Origin: Macrotrachela quadricornifera
Taxonomy: Eukaryota > Rotifera > Eurotatoria > Philodinida > Philodinidae
Direction: 5' to 3'
DNA: 64,000 nt
Assembly (NCBI GenBank): GCA_022393335.1
Contig: JAJEKB010000290.1
Span: forward strand, 62,001 to 126,000
Positions 39,011 to 49,279 of this stretch are shown here, in pieces; the stretch's first letter is position 1; the number at the start of each line of letters is the position of its first letter. A program made the translations under genes and the position numbers. Under the pieces are notes generated by a model that worked only from the letters and a program-made list of their open reading frames with translations, made no database searches and was not told where the DNA came from.

Positions 39011-40075
39011 AGTTAAAAAGAAAAATATATTAAATTCTAGCACTAAATATACGTTTTATTATTCTTAAAAGTGTTTTAATATTCCAATTTCAAACATTTA
39101 TACACTTTTCCTAGAAATTTATGTTAATTTGAACAATAGTTAAAGTATAACTCAATATAACTTTGTATGAATATGAAGATCCATATCATCATATATCATC
39201 ATTTTTTTTCAATTTTTAGACTTTTTCTTTTATTTAACAATCTTGTTAGATTCTTATTGAAAACATTTAACGATATTTAATGTTCAAGAAGTATTGTTTA
39301 AAATGAACATCATCAAATAGTCTTTCAATATTAAGATAACTTAGTGCTAAAGTTCGTTTTATTTAATAAAGTTATACGTAAAACAGATTTGACTGCTTTT
39401 GAATATATATTATAATTACTATGGTTACCTAACATGCGCTGAATCGTAAATTAACTATTTTGATTTTAAATATTATAGAATATATAATACTAGAATATAG
39501 ATTAGGTGAATATGCTGAAATTTTAGAGACGTCATAAATAAGCACCTGGATATGTTACCTACTTGTAGTTTATTGATATTTTAATATTTTATTTTTTTTC
39601 CGTAACTATATTTGAGAATGTGATCAATTATGATCCTATATTTGATGATTAATTATACAAGACTATTCTATTCAAATTGAGGTACAAAGTTTATTTTTTT
39701 TGTAGAGAGAAAACTTTCTTCCATAAAGTTTCCGAGATTACGTGTTAGATGTTCTTTTGAGTCGAATACATGCAGAGGCATCTTAGTGTAGATATGATTA
39801 TTAACAGCAATATTTTTTTAAGAAAACAGTTTTTCTCTAAATACGTATTTGAATCACTAAGAAAATATGGGATCGTGCTGAGAAGTACAATTTCTCAATT
39901 AAATGTGTCAACTGGATGAACTAATAGTACTGTTTATCGCTCTCATTTGTCTTAAACAAAACGACTTTTTGCATAAACTAGAGCCTTATTTCTTTTTTTT
40001 TCTTAGGGTAAGTACAGTTTTTTATACGATTTTAATAGTTCATAATCTTATTTAGTAGCAAAGAAAAATAGATAT

Positions 40076-42713
40076 TTAAAATAATTCAAAAGTTTCAAAA
40101 TCTTCAGAGTTAGATATACGGCTGCATGTAATTTTACCGATGCCAAGTGGATTAAATTGATGCTTACTCTGAATACCATCAATCCACGATTTTTTCGATA
40201 TTTTTAACCATCGTGGCTCTAAAATTTTTTTGAAAGTATTATCAATATCCGATGTTTTGATGTAAAACGCTTCGATTGGTCGATTGGGTTCAAGGTCACC
40301 TTTCATTACTTGATGGTCATTAACTTCTTTAGTATATTTAAAAAAATCTTCTGGTGAAAGAAATGCTCTTTCAGCTGAACCACTTAAAAGAAAACGTGTT
40401 GCTCGAGATTTTATGGCAGCTCCAATCCCATCGACTGGACCTCTGCCATGAGAAGTTGCGGAAAATGTCCATGAAGCTGGTAAACCAAAATCTTTTTCAT
40501 GGTAAGTTAGATTTATCATATTTTTTCCATTTTTAAAATGTTGAGTAGCTCCATCACTTAAATAATTCCTAGGTACATAAAAATAAGCAATAATAAGACA
40601 AACAATGCGAAATTTTATTTTTTATTTTCCTGTTCTTATTTAATATTTGTACTATAAAGTCAACTATTTGCGTTTCTTTCGCTCTAAAGAAAATCTGCCG
40701 TCTGGGAAACCGACCCAAAAAGAGTTTCTGAGCTTTCGAAACCCATTTTTCCGTTTGAAAATCTTTGAAGAGCATCGTAGGGAGTCTCGAAAACCAAAAT
40801 AAGTTTCCGAAGGTCAAGAAAAGTGAGCTTCACACGTAAACTCCAGATCTGGAGCTCACTTTTCTTCTCAATCCCACTGTTATGATTTACAGCATCACCT
40901 AGAATACTAGTAGCATTACCTTGGATGCTAGAGACATCGCCTGGGATGCTACGAGCATTACCTGGGACGCTAATATCATTATCTGGCATGCTGGCAGCAT
41001 CCAAGGTGGTCTGTTAGCATGCCAGAAAATGCTACTAGCGTCGCAGTTAATGCTTCTAGTATGCCAGGTGTTGGCTCTAGCATCCCAGGCAATGCCTCCT
41101 GCATCCCAGATGATGGCTCTAGCATTCCAGATAATGTTATTAGCATCCCAGGCAAAGACTGTAGCATACCAGGTGATGGCTTTAGCATCCTACGCGATGC
41201 TATTAGCACCCTAGAAAATGCCATTAGCATCCCAGAAAATGCTACTAGCATTCTGGGTGGTGCTATCAATCATAACAGAGGGACTGAGAAGAAAAGTGAG
41301 CTTCAAATTTGGAGTTTACGCAGTTTGGAGCTCATTTTTCTTGACCGTTTCCGAGTGTTTGGAAACCCTTTTCGGTCGGTCTCCCAGACGGTGGATATTT
41401 GTTTAGTAGGTTCTTTCATTCTGTAAGAACTTATAATGGTATACTATACAAGAGATATTAGTTTATGTATTTCGCGTTCGATCTTTTTCTTGCATATTCT
41501 TATCGGAATTTAAAGATCATGCAGGATTATTTGTAAGAAATTATAATTAATAGTATTCTGTTTCAAGCATCTCAAATTATTCACGTATAAGCTGGCTAAC
41601 AATCAGATATCTTTAGAATTATATTTTGCACTGCAATTATTTTCTTCTTATAATGTCTTTTCCGTAGTGTGTATTATTCCAGTAAAATCATTTTTAAAAC
41701 AAAAATAGAATCTAAGTTTTCTCAGATTGAACCGTACTAAAAAAACCATACTGGATAGTTAGACAAGAAATTTATTTTATAAAACTGAATACTGAGTGTT
41801 CTATTAAAAGTAAAACAATAGGACTCTGTCAATAATGAGACAAACAGAAAACTAATTGAAGAATTGTAACGTGTTCTCTTTCGTGCTAATACTCAAAATC
41901 GTTTCAGCAATTCATGTTTATGTGCTTGTATAGATTTTTATACGAGATGATCAACGTAAATGGTGACTAAGGTTTCTTATAGGTAGCGAATGAGAAGCGC
42001 AAAAGCCTTTCCTTTATATACTCTTACATATTCTCTCAGATTTAAAAACCATGCTCTGAAACTTACAAATGTTTAACGTTTGGATACCATTTTTTGATAA
42101 AATCAACAATAGTTATTTGGGCTTGATAAACAAATTCAGTATTATGTTTCATATAGTCAGATATAAAAACAAGGTTACGATGACCTGAGCCCATTTTGAT
42201 GTGTACTGTAAAGATGGTTGCATGTTTTTGCCCCCAGAAAGATGACTGAACTGCTGTTTGACTAAAAAGAGCAAAGTTCTCAGCAAAATCAAGCTGAATT
42301 ATAGCAGTTCCTTTTTCTGAAGATTCTAATTTGATTTTTTTAATATATTCACGTTGTTCAATTGTTATAAAATGATGAATCAAAAACTTGGCCCATAAAG
42401 AATCAAATTTGTCAAGAAGAGTACTAATAGAAGTAGTATGACGTTGTAATTCAGTTCTTTTATCATTTCTTTCCCATATAACCCATGTCACATCTTCATC
42501 TTCATTTACTCCTTTTACTTTAAGTTGTTCAATAAAAAAAAGAGATGGAATATTGGTATTACAATTTAAACAATCTCCTAGATAACAATTTACTGTTGCA
42601 TTCTCGCAAATCATTAGTTTAATTAATGATGATAATTCAATTCGAGAGCTAATAATTCTATTTAAGACGTTTAATATTAAATCAGGATTTTGATGGTATT
42701 CACAAGCACAACT
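40076..42713 (-). CDS. Transposase fragment, DDD-like core, left-arm copy (two exons, 5'-truncated)
   Basis: Mirror copy of the gene at 43213-45850. Exon A is 42713-42067, the intron 42066-40569 and exon B 40568-40076, ending in a stop. Splice signals are GT (as GTAAGT) and AG, and the joined frame reads through without interruption. Translation is identical to the right-arm copy over the 183-codon and 147-codon frames compared. An upstream exon is implied by an acceptor-like AG just before exon A, but the palindrome axis lies only about 250 bp away and no start exon is present, so the protein as it stands lacks its N-terminus. Transcription would run outward, away from the axis. Because both arms stay identical, the copy is young or kept alike by conversion. 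Confidence 0.75.
40687..41403. mobile_element. Fold-back element inside transposase intron, left-arm copy
   Basis: Mirror of 44523-45239; see that entry for the structure. TA lies at both ends. Confidence 0.65.
40886..41266. repeat. 21-bp minisatellite in the intronic fold-back, left-arm copy
   Basis: Mirror of 44660-45040. Open frames on both strands here (97 and 135 codons plus, 96 and 106 codons minus) are produced by a 21-bp (seven-codon) unit that lacks stops. Confidence 0.75.
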
Positions 42714-42763
42714 CTATATGATTACAAAGAAATTAATAGCACAGTTAGATGCAAAGTGTGAAT

Positions 42764-43162
42764 CAGAGATGTGCACCGCCCGCGCAGCCGCCCTAGGTCA
42801 AAAGAACTCCCAAAATTATTTTAGAGGAAGATCAATTTTAATGTCTTCGGAACGATATCTGTGTATCGTTTATGTTAAATTAAAAGTAAAAAAACAATAT
42901 ACCATGGACGGAATAATTATTGTTAAAAGAAAACCAAATTTCATAAAATCTTATTGCAAATAATTTTTAGTTGTCCAAACGGTGAAATTTGATTTTCTTT
43001 TAACAATAATTACTCTGTCCATGGTATATTGTTTTTTTACTTTTAATTTAACATAAACGATACACAGATATCGTTCCGAAGACATTAAAATTGATCTTCC
43101 TCTAAAATAATTTTGGGAGTTCTTTTGACCTAGGGCGGCTGCGCGGGCGGTGCACATCTCTG
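42764..43162. mobile_element. Palindrome centre with hAT-like ends (CAGAGATGTGCACCGCCC)
   Basis: A GC-rich end-like sequence, CAGAGATGTGCACCGCCCGC, appears at 42764 and in inverted form ending at 43162, 399 bp apart, with the palindrome axis midway. CAGAGRTGTGC is a common start of hAT transposon termini. No direct 8-bp target duplication can be seen, because the flanks are themselves inverted. This may be two halves of one former hAT-type insertion carried in the arms when the palindrome formed. Open frames of 81 and 85 codons inside are mirror images and not genes. Confidence 0.4.
42944..42982. other. 39-bp loop at the palindrome axis
   Basis: The only stretch of the palindrome that does not pair. 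It is A/T-rich and begins TAAAATCTTATTGCAAATAA. Substitutions between arms cluster just outside it (for example ACGGAATAATTATT opposite ACAGAGTAATTATT). Confidence 0.8.
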
Positions 43163-43212
43163 ATTCACACTTTGCATCTAACTGTGCTATTAATTTCTTT
43201 GTAATCATATAG

Positions 43213-45850
43213 AGTTGTGCTTGTGAATACCATCAAAATCCTGATTTAATATTAAACGTCTTAAATAGAATTATTAGCTCTCGAATTGAATTATCATCAT
43301 TAATTAAACTAATGATTTGCGAGAATGCAACAGTAAATTGTTATCTAGGAGATTGTTTAAATTGTAATACCAATATTCCATCTCTTTTTTTTATTGAACA
43401 ACTTAAAGTAAAAGGAGTAAATGAAGATGAAGATGTGACATGGGTTATATGGGAAAGAAATGATAAAAGAACTGAATTACAACGTCATACTACTTCTATT
43501 AGTACTCTTCTTGACAAATTTGATTCTTTATGGGCCAAGTTTTTGATTCATCATTTTATAACAATTGAACAACGTGAATATATTAAAAAAATCAAATTAG
43601 AATCTTCAGAAAAAGGAACTGCTATAATTCAGCTTGATTTTGCTGAGAACTTTGCTCTTTTTAGTCAAACAGCAGTTCAGTCATCTTTCTGGGGGCAAAA
43701 ACATGCAACCATCTTTACAGTACACATCAAAATGGGCTCAGGTCATCGTAACCTTGTTTTTATATCTGACTATATGAAACATAATACTGAATTTGTTTAT
43801 CAAGCCCAAATAACTATTGTTGATTTTATCAAAAAATGGTATCCAAACGTTAAACATTTGTAAGTTTCAGAGCATGGTTTTTAAATCTGAGAGAATATGT
43901 AAGAGTATATAAAGGAAAGGCTTTTGCGCTTCTCATTCGCTACCTATAAGAAACCTTAGTCACCATTTACGTTGATCATCTCGTATAAAAATCTATACAA
44001 GCACATAAACATGAATTGCTGAAACGATTTTGAGTATTAGCACGAAAGAGAACACGTTACAATTCTTCAATTAGTTTTCTGTTTGTCTCATTATTGACAG
44101 AGTCCTATTGTTTTACTTTTAATAGAACACTCAGTATTCAGTTTTATAAAATAAATTTCTTGTCTAACTATCCAGTATGGTTTTTTTAGTACGGTTCAAT
44201 CTGAGAAAACTTAGATTCTATTTTTGTTTTAAAAATGATTTTACTGGAATAATACACACTACGGAAAAGACATTATAAGAAGAAAATAATTGCAGTGCAA
44301 AATATAATTCTAAAGATATCTGATTGTTAGCCAGCTTATACGTGAATAATTTGAGATGCTTGAAACAGAATACTATTAATTATAATTTCTTACAAATAAT
44401 CCTGCATGATCTTTAAATTCCGATAAGAATATGCAAGAAAAAGATCGAACGCGAAATACATAAACTAATATCTCTTGTATAGTATACCATTATAAGTTCT
44501 TACAGAATGAAAGAACCTACTAAACAAATATCCACCGTCTGGGAGACCGACCGAAAAGGGTTTCCAAACACTCGGAAACGGTCAAGAAAAATGAGCTCCA
44601 AACTGCGTAAACTCCAAATTTGAAGCTCACTTTTCTTCTCAGTCCCTCTGTTATGATTGATAGCACCACCCAGAATGCTAGTAGCATTTTCTGGGATGCT
44701 AATGGCATTTTCTAGGGTGCTAATAGCATCGCGTAGGATGCTAAAGCCATCACCTGGTATGCTACAGTCTTTGCCTGGGATGCTAATAACATTATCTGGA
44801 ATGCTAGAGCCATCATCTGGGATGCAGGAGGCATTGCCTGGGATGCTAGAGCCAACACCTGGCATACTAGAAGCATTAACTGCGACGCTAGTAGCATTTT
44901 CTGGCATGCTAACAGACCACCTTGGATGCTGCCAGCATGCCAGATAATGATATTAGCGTCCCAGGTAATGCTCGTAGCATCCCAGGCGATGTCTCTAGCA
45001 TCCAAGGTAATGCTACTAGTATTCTAGGTGATGCTGTAAATCATAACAGTGGGATTGAGAAGAAAAGTGAGCTCCAGATCTGGAGTTTACGTGTGAAGCT
45101 CACTTTTCTTGACCTTCGGAAACTTATTTTGGTTTTCGAGACTCCCTACGATGCTCTTCAAAGATTTTCAAACGGAAAAATGGGTTTCGAAAGCTCAGAA
45201 ACTCTTTTTGGGTCGGTTTCCCAGACGGCAGATTTTCTTTAGAGCGAAAGAAACGCAAATAGTTGACTTTATAGTACAAATATTAAATAAGAACAGGAAA
45301 ATAAAAAATAAAATTTCGCATTGTTTGTCTTATTATTGCTTATTTTTATGTACCTAGGAATTATTTAAGTGATGGAGCTACTCAACATTTTAAAAATGGA
45401 AAAAATATGATAAATCTAACTTACCATGAAAAAGATTTTGGTTTACCAGCTTCATGGACATTTTCCGCAACTTCTCATGGCAGAGGTCCAGTCGATGGGA
45501 TTGGAGCTGCCATAAAATCTCGAGCAACACGTTTTCTTTTAAGTGGTTCAGCTGAAAGAGCATTTCTTTCACCAGAAGATTTTTTTAAATATACTAAAGA
45601 AGTTAATGACCATCAAGTAATGAAAGGTGACCTTGAACCCAATCGACCAATCGAAGCGTTTTACATCAAAACATCGGATATTGATAATACTTTCAAAAAA
45701 ATTTTAGAGCCACGATGGTTAAAAATATCGAAAAAATCGTGGATTGATGGTATTCAGAGTAAGCATCAATTTAATCCACTTGGCATCGGTAAAATTACAT
45801 GCAGCCGTATATCTAACTCTGAAGATTTTGAAACTTTTGAATTATTTTAA
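43213..45850 (+). CDS. Transposase fragment, DDD-like core, right-arm copy (two exons, 5'-truncated)
   Basis: Exon A 43213-43859, intron 43860-45357, exon B 45358-45850 with stop. The in-frame junction reads KHL-NYLSDGATQHF. The 5' site is GTAAGT, the acceptor TACCTAG, and an acceptor-like ATATAG also precedes exon A. The ~379-residue fragment begins SCACEYHQNP and has cysteine pairs (YLGDCLNCNT). Candidate acidic residues are the D of IIQLDFAENF (codon at 43636), YLSDGATQ, and the D of SHGRGPVDGIG. I recall this pattern (CxCxYHQN, DFAENY, SDGA, HGKGPCDGxGG) from a widespread animal transposase-like family, often listed only as uncharacterised proteins. It would cut and join element ends in the nucleus. 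The N-terminus is lost at the palindrome axis, so activity as it stands is doubtful. Confidence 0.78.
44523..45239. mobile_element. Fold-back element inside transposase intron, right-arm copy
   Basis: TA at both ends (44521-44522, 45240-45241). Termini pair CACCGTCTGGGAGACCGACC with CTGCCGTCTGGGAAACCGACC (complemented). Inner arms carry GAAAAGTGAGCTYCA and CATAACAG segments, then the 21-bp minisatellite as a core. The right arm is about 80 bp longer than the left. About half of the 1,498-bp intron is this element. The spliced frame is unaffected. Confidence 0.7.
44660..45040. repeat. 21-bp minisatellite core (GATGCTAGTAGCATTRCCTGG-type)
   Basis: About 17-18 copies of a 21-bp unit combining GATGCTA, TAGCAT and TACCTGG words. 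ATGCT...AGCAT makes each unit self-complementary, and the units read one way left of about 44,935 and the other way to its right, so the core itself folds. All frames are open on both strands, giving the artefactual SIPGNAT-type heptad peptides. Confidence 0.8.
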
Positions 45851-46915
45851 ATATCTATTTTTCTTTGCTACTAAATAAGATTATGAACTATTAAAATCGT
45901 ATAAAAAACTGTACTTACCCTAAGAAAAAAAAAGAAATAAGGCTCTAGTTTATGCAAAAAGTCGTTTTGTTTAAGACAAATGAGAGCGATAAACAGTACT
46001 ATTAGTTCATCCAGTTGACACATTTAATTGAGAAATTGTACTTCTCAGCACGATCCCATATTTTCTTAGTGATTCAAATACGTATTTAGAGAAAAACTGT
46101 TTTCTTAAAAAAATATTGCTGTTAATAATCATATCTACACTAAGATGCCTCTGCATGTATTCGACTCAAAAGAACATCTAACACGTAATCTCGGAAACTT
46201 TATGGAAGAAAGTTTTCTCTCTACAAAAAAAATAAACTTTGTACCTCAATTTGAATAGAATAGTCTTGTATAATTAATCATCAAATATAGGATCATAATT
46301 GATCACATTCTCAAATATAGTTACGGAAAAAAAATAAAATATTAAAATATCAATAAACTACAAGTAGGTAACATATCCAGGTGCTTATTTATGACGTCTC
46401 TAAAATTTCAGCATATTCACCTAATCTATATTCTAGTATTATATATTCTATAATATTTAAAATCAAAATAGTTAATTTACGATTCAGCGCATGTTAGGTA
46501 ACCATAGTAATTATAATATATATTCAAAAGCAGTCAAATCTGTTTTACGTATAACTTTATTAAATAAAACGAACTTTAGCACTAAGTTATCTTAATATTG
46601 AAAGACTATTTGATGATGTTCATTTTAAACAATACTTCTTGAACATTAAATATCGTTAAATGTTTTCAATAAGAATCTAACAAGATTGTTAAATAAAAGA
46701 AAAAGTCTAAAAATTGAAAAAAAATGATGATATATGATGATATGGATCTTCATATTCATACAAAGTTATATTGAGTTATACTTTAACTATTGTTCAAATT
46801 AACATAAATTTCTAGGAAAAGTGTATAAATGTTTGAAATTGGAATATTAAAACACTTTTAAGAATAATAAAACGTATATTTAGTGCTAGAATTTAATATA
46901 TTTTTCTTTTTAACT

Positions 46916-47275
46916 GGAGTTGGCCAGCCTGGCCGGATGTCTCAATTGGTTTTTTTTGATTATAACTGTTTCTGTATATGATATTTTTTTAGCCAGATAT
47001 AGTAGTCGTATAGTGCTGATGATCTGTCAAGGACAAGAGGTCTATATCAATGTCCAAAGTCAAAATGGTGAAATGGCTTCAGAAAAACCTGTTGGTATTT
47101 ATGAAACGATTTTCTGAAGGCACTTGATTATTTTAACTTTGAACATGATATAGACCTTCTGTCCTTGACAGATTATCAGCACTATATGAGTACTATAACT
47201 GGTAAAAAAATCATATATAGAAACAGTACAATAAAAAAAAACAACTGAGACATCCGGCCAGACTGGTCAACCTCA
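46916..47275. mobile_element. ~360-bp inverted-repeat MITE, right-arm copy
   Basis: Arms of about 175 bp: TTGGCCAGCCTGGCCGGATG at the left, complementary at the right, continuing through GATCTGTCAAGGACA and GGTCTATATCA with a loop around 47,090. It is nested in the outer part of the palindrome arm, downstream of the transposase stop. No gene. Confidence 0.7.
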
Positions 47276-47817
47276 AATATAAAAAAAATCGTACTCTTTA
47301 ATCTTTCTTTGTTTCGCATTTTGTCAAATTAAAGATGCGAAGATCGGGATCTAGTGCATCTTGTAGAGCAATCGATTCTCTACAAAACCCTATATATGGC
47401 TATGCTCTGTAATTCCATTTTTCCTATTAAGTTTTTCGCGCAAGAATACATAGGAGTGTATCGCATACATGAAAGGACAATATTGTCAAGGTATTGACAA
47501 AACCCTACCATTTTGTAGTCAAAATGTAGTCCAGATCAGGAGCAATCAGAATATGTATAATACATATATATTGTAAAGATTTTAAGCATTTATTTTGCAA
47601 GAATACTAAAAACATCATTTTCGACAAAAATCCAAATTTTTATGATTTTACTAAAAATCATAGAAATATCATGGTCAATATCTCCATATTTCTTAATGAA
47701 ATTTATAAAACTAGTACTGCCGATTTTCATACGTCACTATGGTCTACACATCCTGAAAGTTTCATTGAATTTGGAGATACTTGTGTATTTTGCTGGAGAG
47801 ATCCCATGGAATATCCC

Positions 47818-48240
47818 AGATATGTCTAAAATAAATTTAAAAAAAAATTTATTAATAAAATACTCACTATTCGCTTTGGATATCCAAACATATCAAAAAT
47901 AAAAAAAAAACGTTTTATTAATAAAATATTTACTATTCTATTTAGATGTCAAAATCTACCTAAAGCAAATAAAAAAAATTATTGTATTAATAAAACCCAA
48001 CCGTTCAATTTGGATATCCAAATATATCTAAAAGAAATATAAAAAAATTATGTTATTAAATACAATACTTACCGTTGTCTATTTGGATGTCGAAGTGTAC
48101 CTGAAATAAATAAAAAGAGAATTATTTAATTAATAAAATAGTTCGCCGTTCATTTGGATATTGAAATGGATCTAAAGTAAATAAAGAGAGAAAAACTTAT
48201 GAAATCAAATAAATACATACTAGTCGATCGGGATAACCAA
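47818..48240. repeat. ~67-bp tandem array, right part
   Basis: Completes the unit interrupted at 38106 and continues with about five more units, each with TTTGGATATCCAAATATATC-like, AATAAA and TTAATAAAATA segments, ending near 48240 at the CGGAT-type block. Same orientation as the left part. Confidence 0.8.
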
Positions 48241-48254
48241 ATAGATCTAATGAC

Positions 48255-48420
48255 ATCAATGTTCTCGAATATTGTCGGATAATATCAGGTCCTGTTACCG
48301 GAATCCGATCGTATCTCTTGTCGAAAATTAATGGATTTTGTCAGTTTCCAACTGTCGGTTTTTTGTCAGATTCGCCTGTCGGATAATGTGCGATTTTGTC
48401 GCATTCCATAGCATGCGATG
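48255..48420. repeat. CGGAT-type degenerate repeat block (right of palindrome)
   Basis: Words TGTCGGATAATATC, CCGGAATCCGATCG, GTCGGATAATGTGCG. Counterpart of the block at 37625-37860. Confidence 0.6.
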
Positions 48421-48675
48421 GGGTGGTATCGATCTGGATGGAACAATCTGCAATTGAGAGTAACTATATGAAGTGAAATGAAAATTTCATAATAATGATA
48501 TATCAAATAAAATAAATCAGTAGATACACATAGAACCGCAATTAAAGATATTAACGAAAGAAGAGGATTGATACTAGACCATCTCTGTGTCAACCGAATC
48601 GGGACAAAAACTGTTATATCGGATTCACACACAACGCGATTGTTTCATATCTAACAAGAAATGTATCAAACTTTT
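48421..48675. other. No gene recognised
   Basis: Nothing supported. A minus-strand frame (48366-48632, 88 codons) overlaps the repeat on its left and shows no domain. Confidence 0.35.
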
Positions 48676-48679
48676 TGCT

Positions 48680-48848
48680 TCTTGCTTTTCTTCCATACAG
48701 CTACTTCTTTTTCTTCTGCTTCAATTTCATATTCTATATGAAGTTGAATAAATCCTTTACCTTATATTTTTTTCTTCATTAAACTATTTCTTTTTCTTCT
48801 CCTTGAATTTCATATTTTATATAAAGTTGAATAAATCCTTTCCATAAT
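48680..48848. repeat. Tandem repeat, unit about 80 bp, two copies
   Basis: Units contain TTCTTTTTCTTCTGCTTCAA, TTTCATATTCTATATGAAGTTG and AATAAATCCTTT. The same unit makes the larger array at 51830-52290. Confidence 0.7.
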
Positions 48849-49275
48849 ATATTCCCTCGACTGAAAGGAGGGTCATATGAAAAAAATTAAATGCGTTTTT
48901 TTGTCTGTCAGGGTCTAAGGTCAAAAAAACATCTTATCACAAAAACAGGTTAAAAGGTAATATAGAAAGTCCTCATAGATCCTCAAGTGCCATATATTAG
49001 GGTATTTATAGGTCTTTAAGTACTATATATTGGGGGTGCCCATAGCTCCTCAAAGGCTACTATATGGGGGTACCCTAGTGTCCTCAAGTGCTACTGTATA
49101 GAGGTAACATTGGGTCCTCAAGGGCTGCTATATGGGGGTACCCTAGGGTCCTCATAAGCTACTATATGGGGATACCCTTAGGTCGTCAAAGGTTATTATT
49201 TAGGGATACTCTTGTGCCCTCGACTGAAGGGAAGGTCATCCAAAAAAGAATGCGTTTGCTTGCTTGTCACAGGAT
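48849..49275. repeat. ~43-bp minisatellite bracketed by direct repeats
   Basis: Six or so units of CCTCAAGTGCTACTATATGGGGGTACCCTAG-type (words CCTCAAGTGCTACTATAT and GGGGGTACCCTAG) at about 48,965-49,215. On the left CCCTCGACTGAAAGGAGGGTCAT...AATGCGTTT and on the right CCCTCGACTGAAGGGAAGGTCAT...AATGCGTTT form a direct repeat of about 75 bp. A related flank sequence without the array occurs at about 50,780-50,850. Confidence 0.7.
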
Positions 49276-49279
49276 CAAA

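Larger units (their letters stand above)
38107..47817. mobile_element. 9.7-kb palindromic transposon with 4-bp AGAT target-site duplication
   Basis: Arms 38107-42943 and 42983-47817 are reverse complements around a 39-bp loop; paired coordinates sum to 85926 in the inner part and 85924 outside, so indels are tiny. Every mirrored open frame compared in full is identical (183, 147, 135, 106, 97, 96 and 82 codons). Small differences cluster next to the loop. Termini are GGGGTATTCCATGGGA and GGGATATTCCATGGGA (complemented). AGAT occurs at 38103-38106 and 47818-47821. The element sits in a tandem array of one orientation on both sides, so the whole palindrome inserted as a unit. It carries two outward-facing truncated transposase genes and smaller nested elements. 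The transposase type and 4-bp target make a Sola-like assignment possible but unproven. Confidence 0.88.

Noticed and set aside
40921..41426. Heptad-repeat proteins (SIPGNAT-type) on either strand, also at 44500-45005
   Set aside because: Frames follow from a 21-bp stop-free minisatellite inside an intron; open in several frames on both strands.
42718..43208. Frames of 81 and 85 codons at the palindrome centre
   Set aside because: Mirror images across the axis within hAT-like end sequence; no family resemblance.
38107..47817. Palindrome as a missed-adapter or assembly fold-back artefact
   Set aside because: Flanking tandem array has one orientation, a 4-bp duplication is present, the arms carry small differences, and removal restores a repeat unit.
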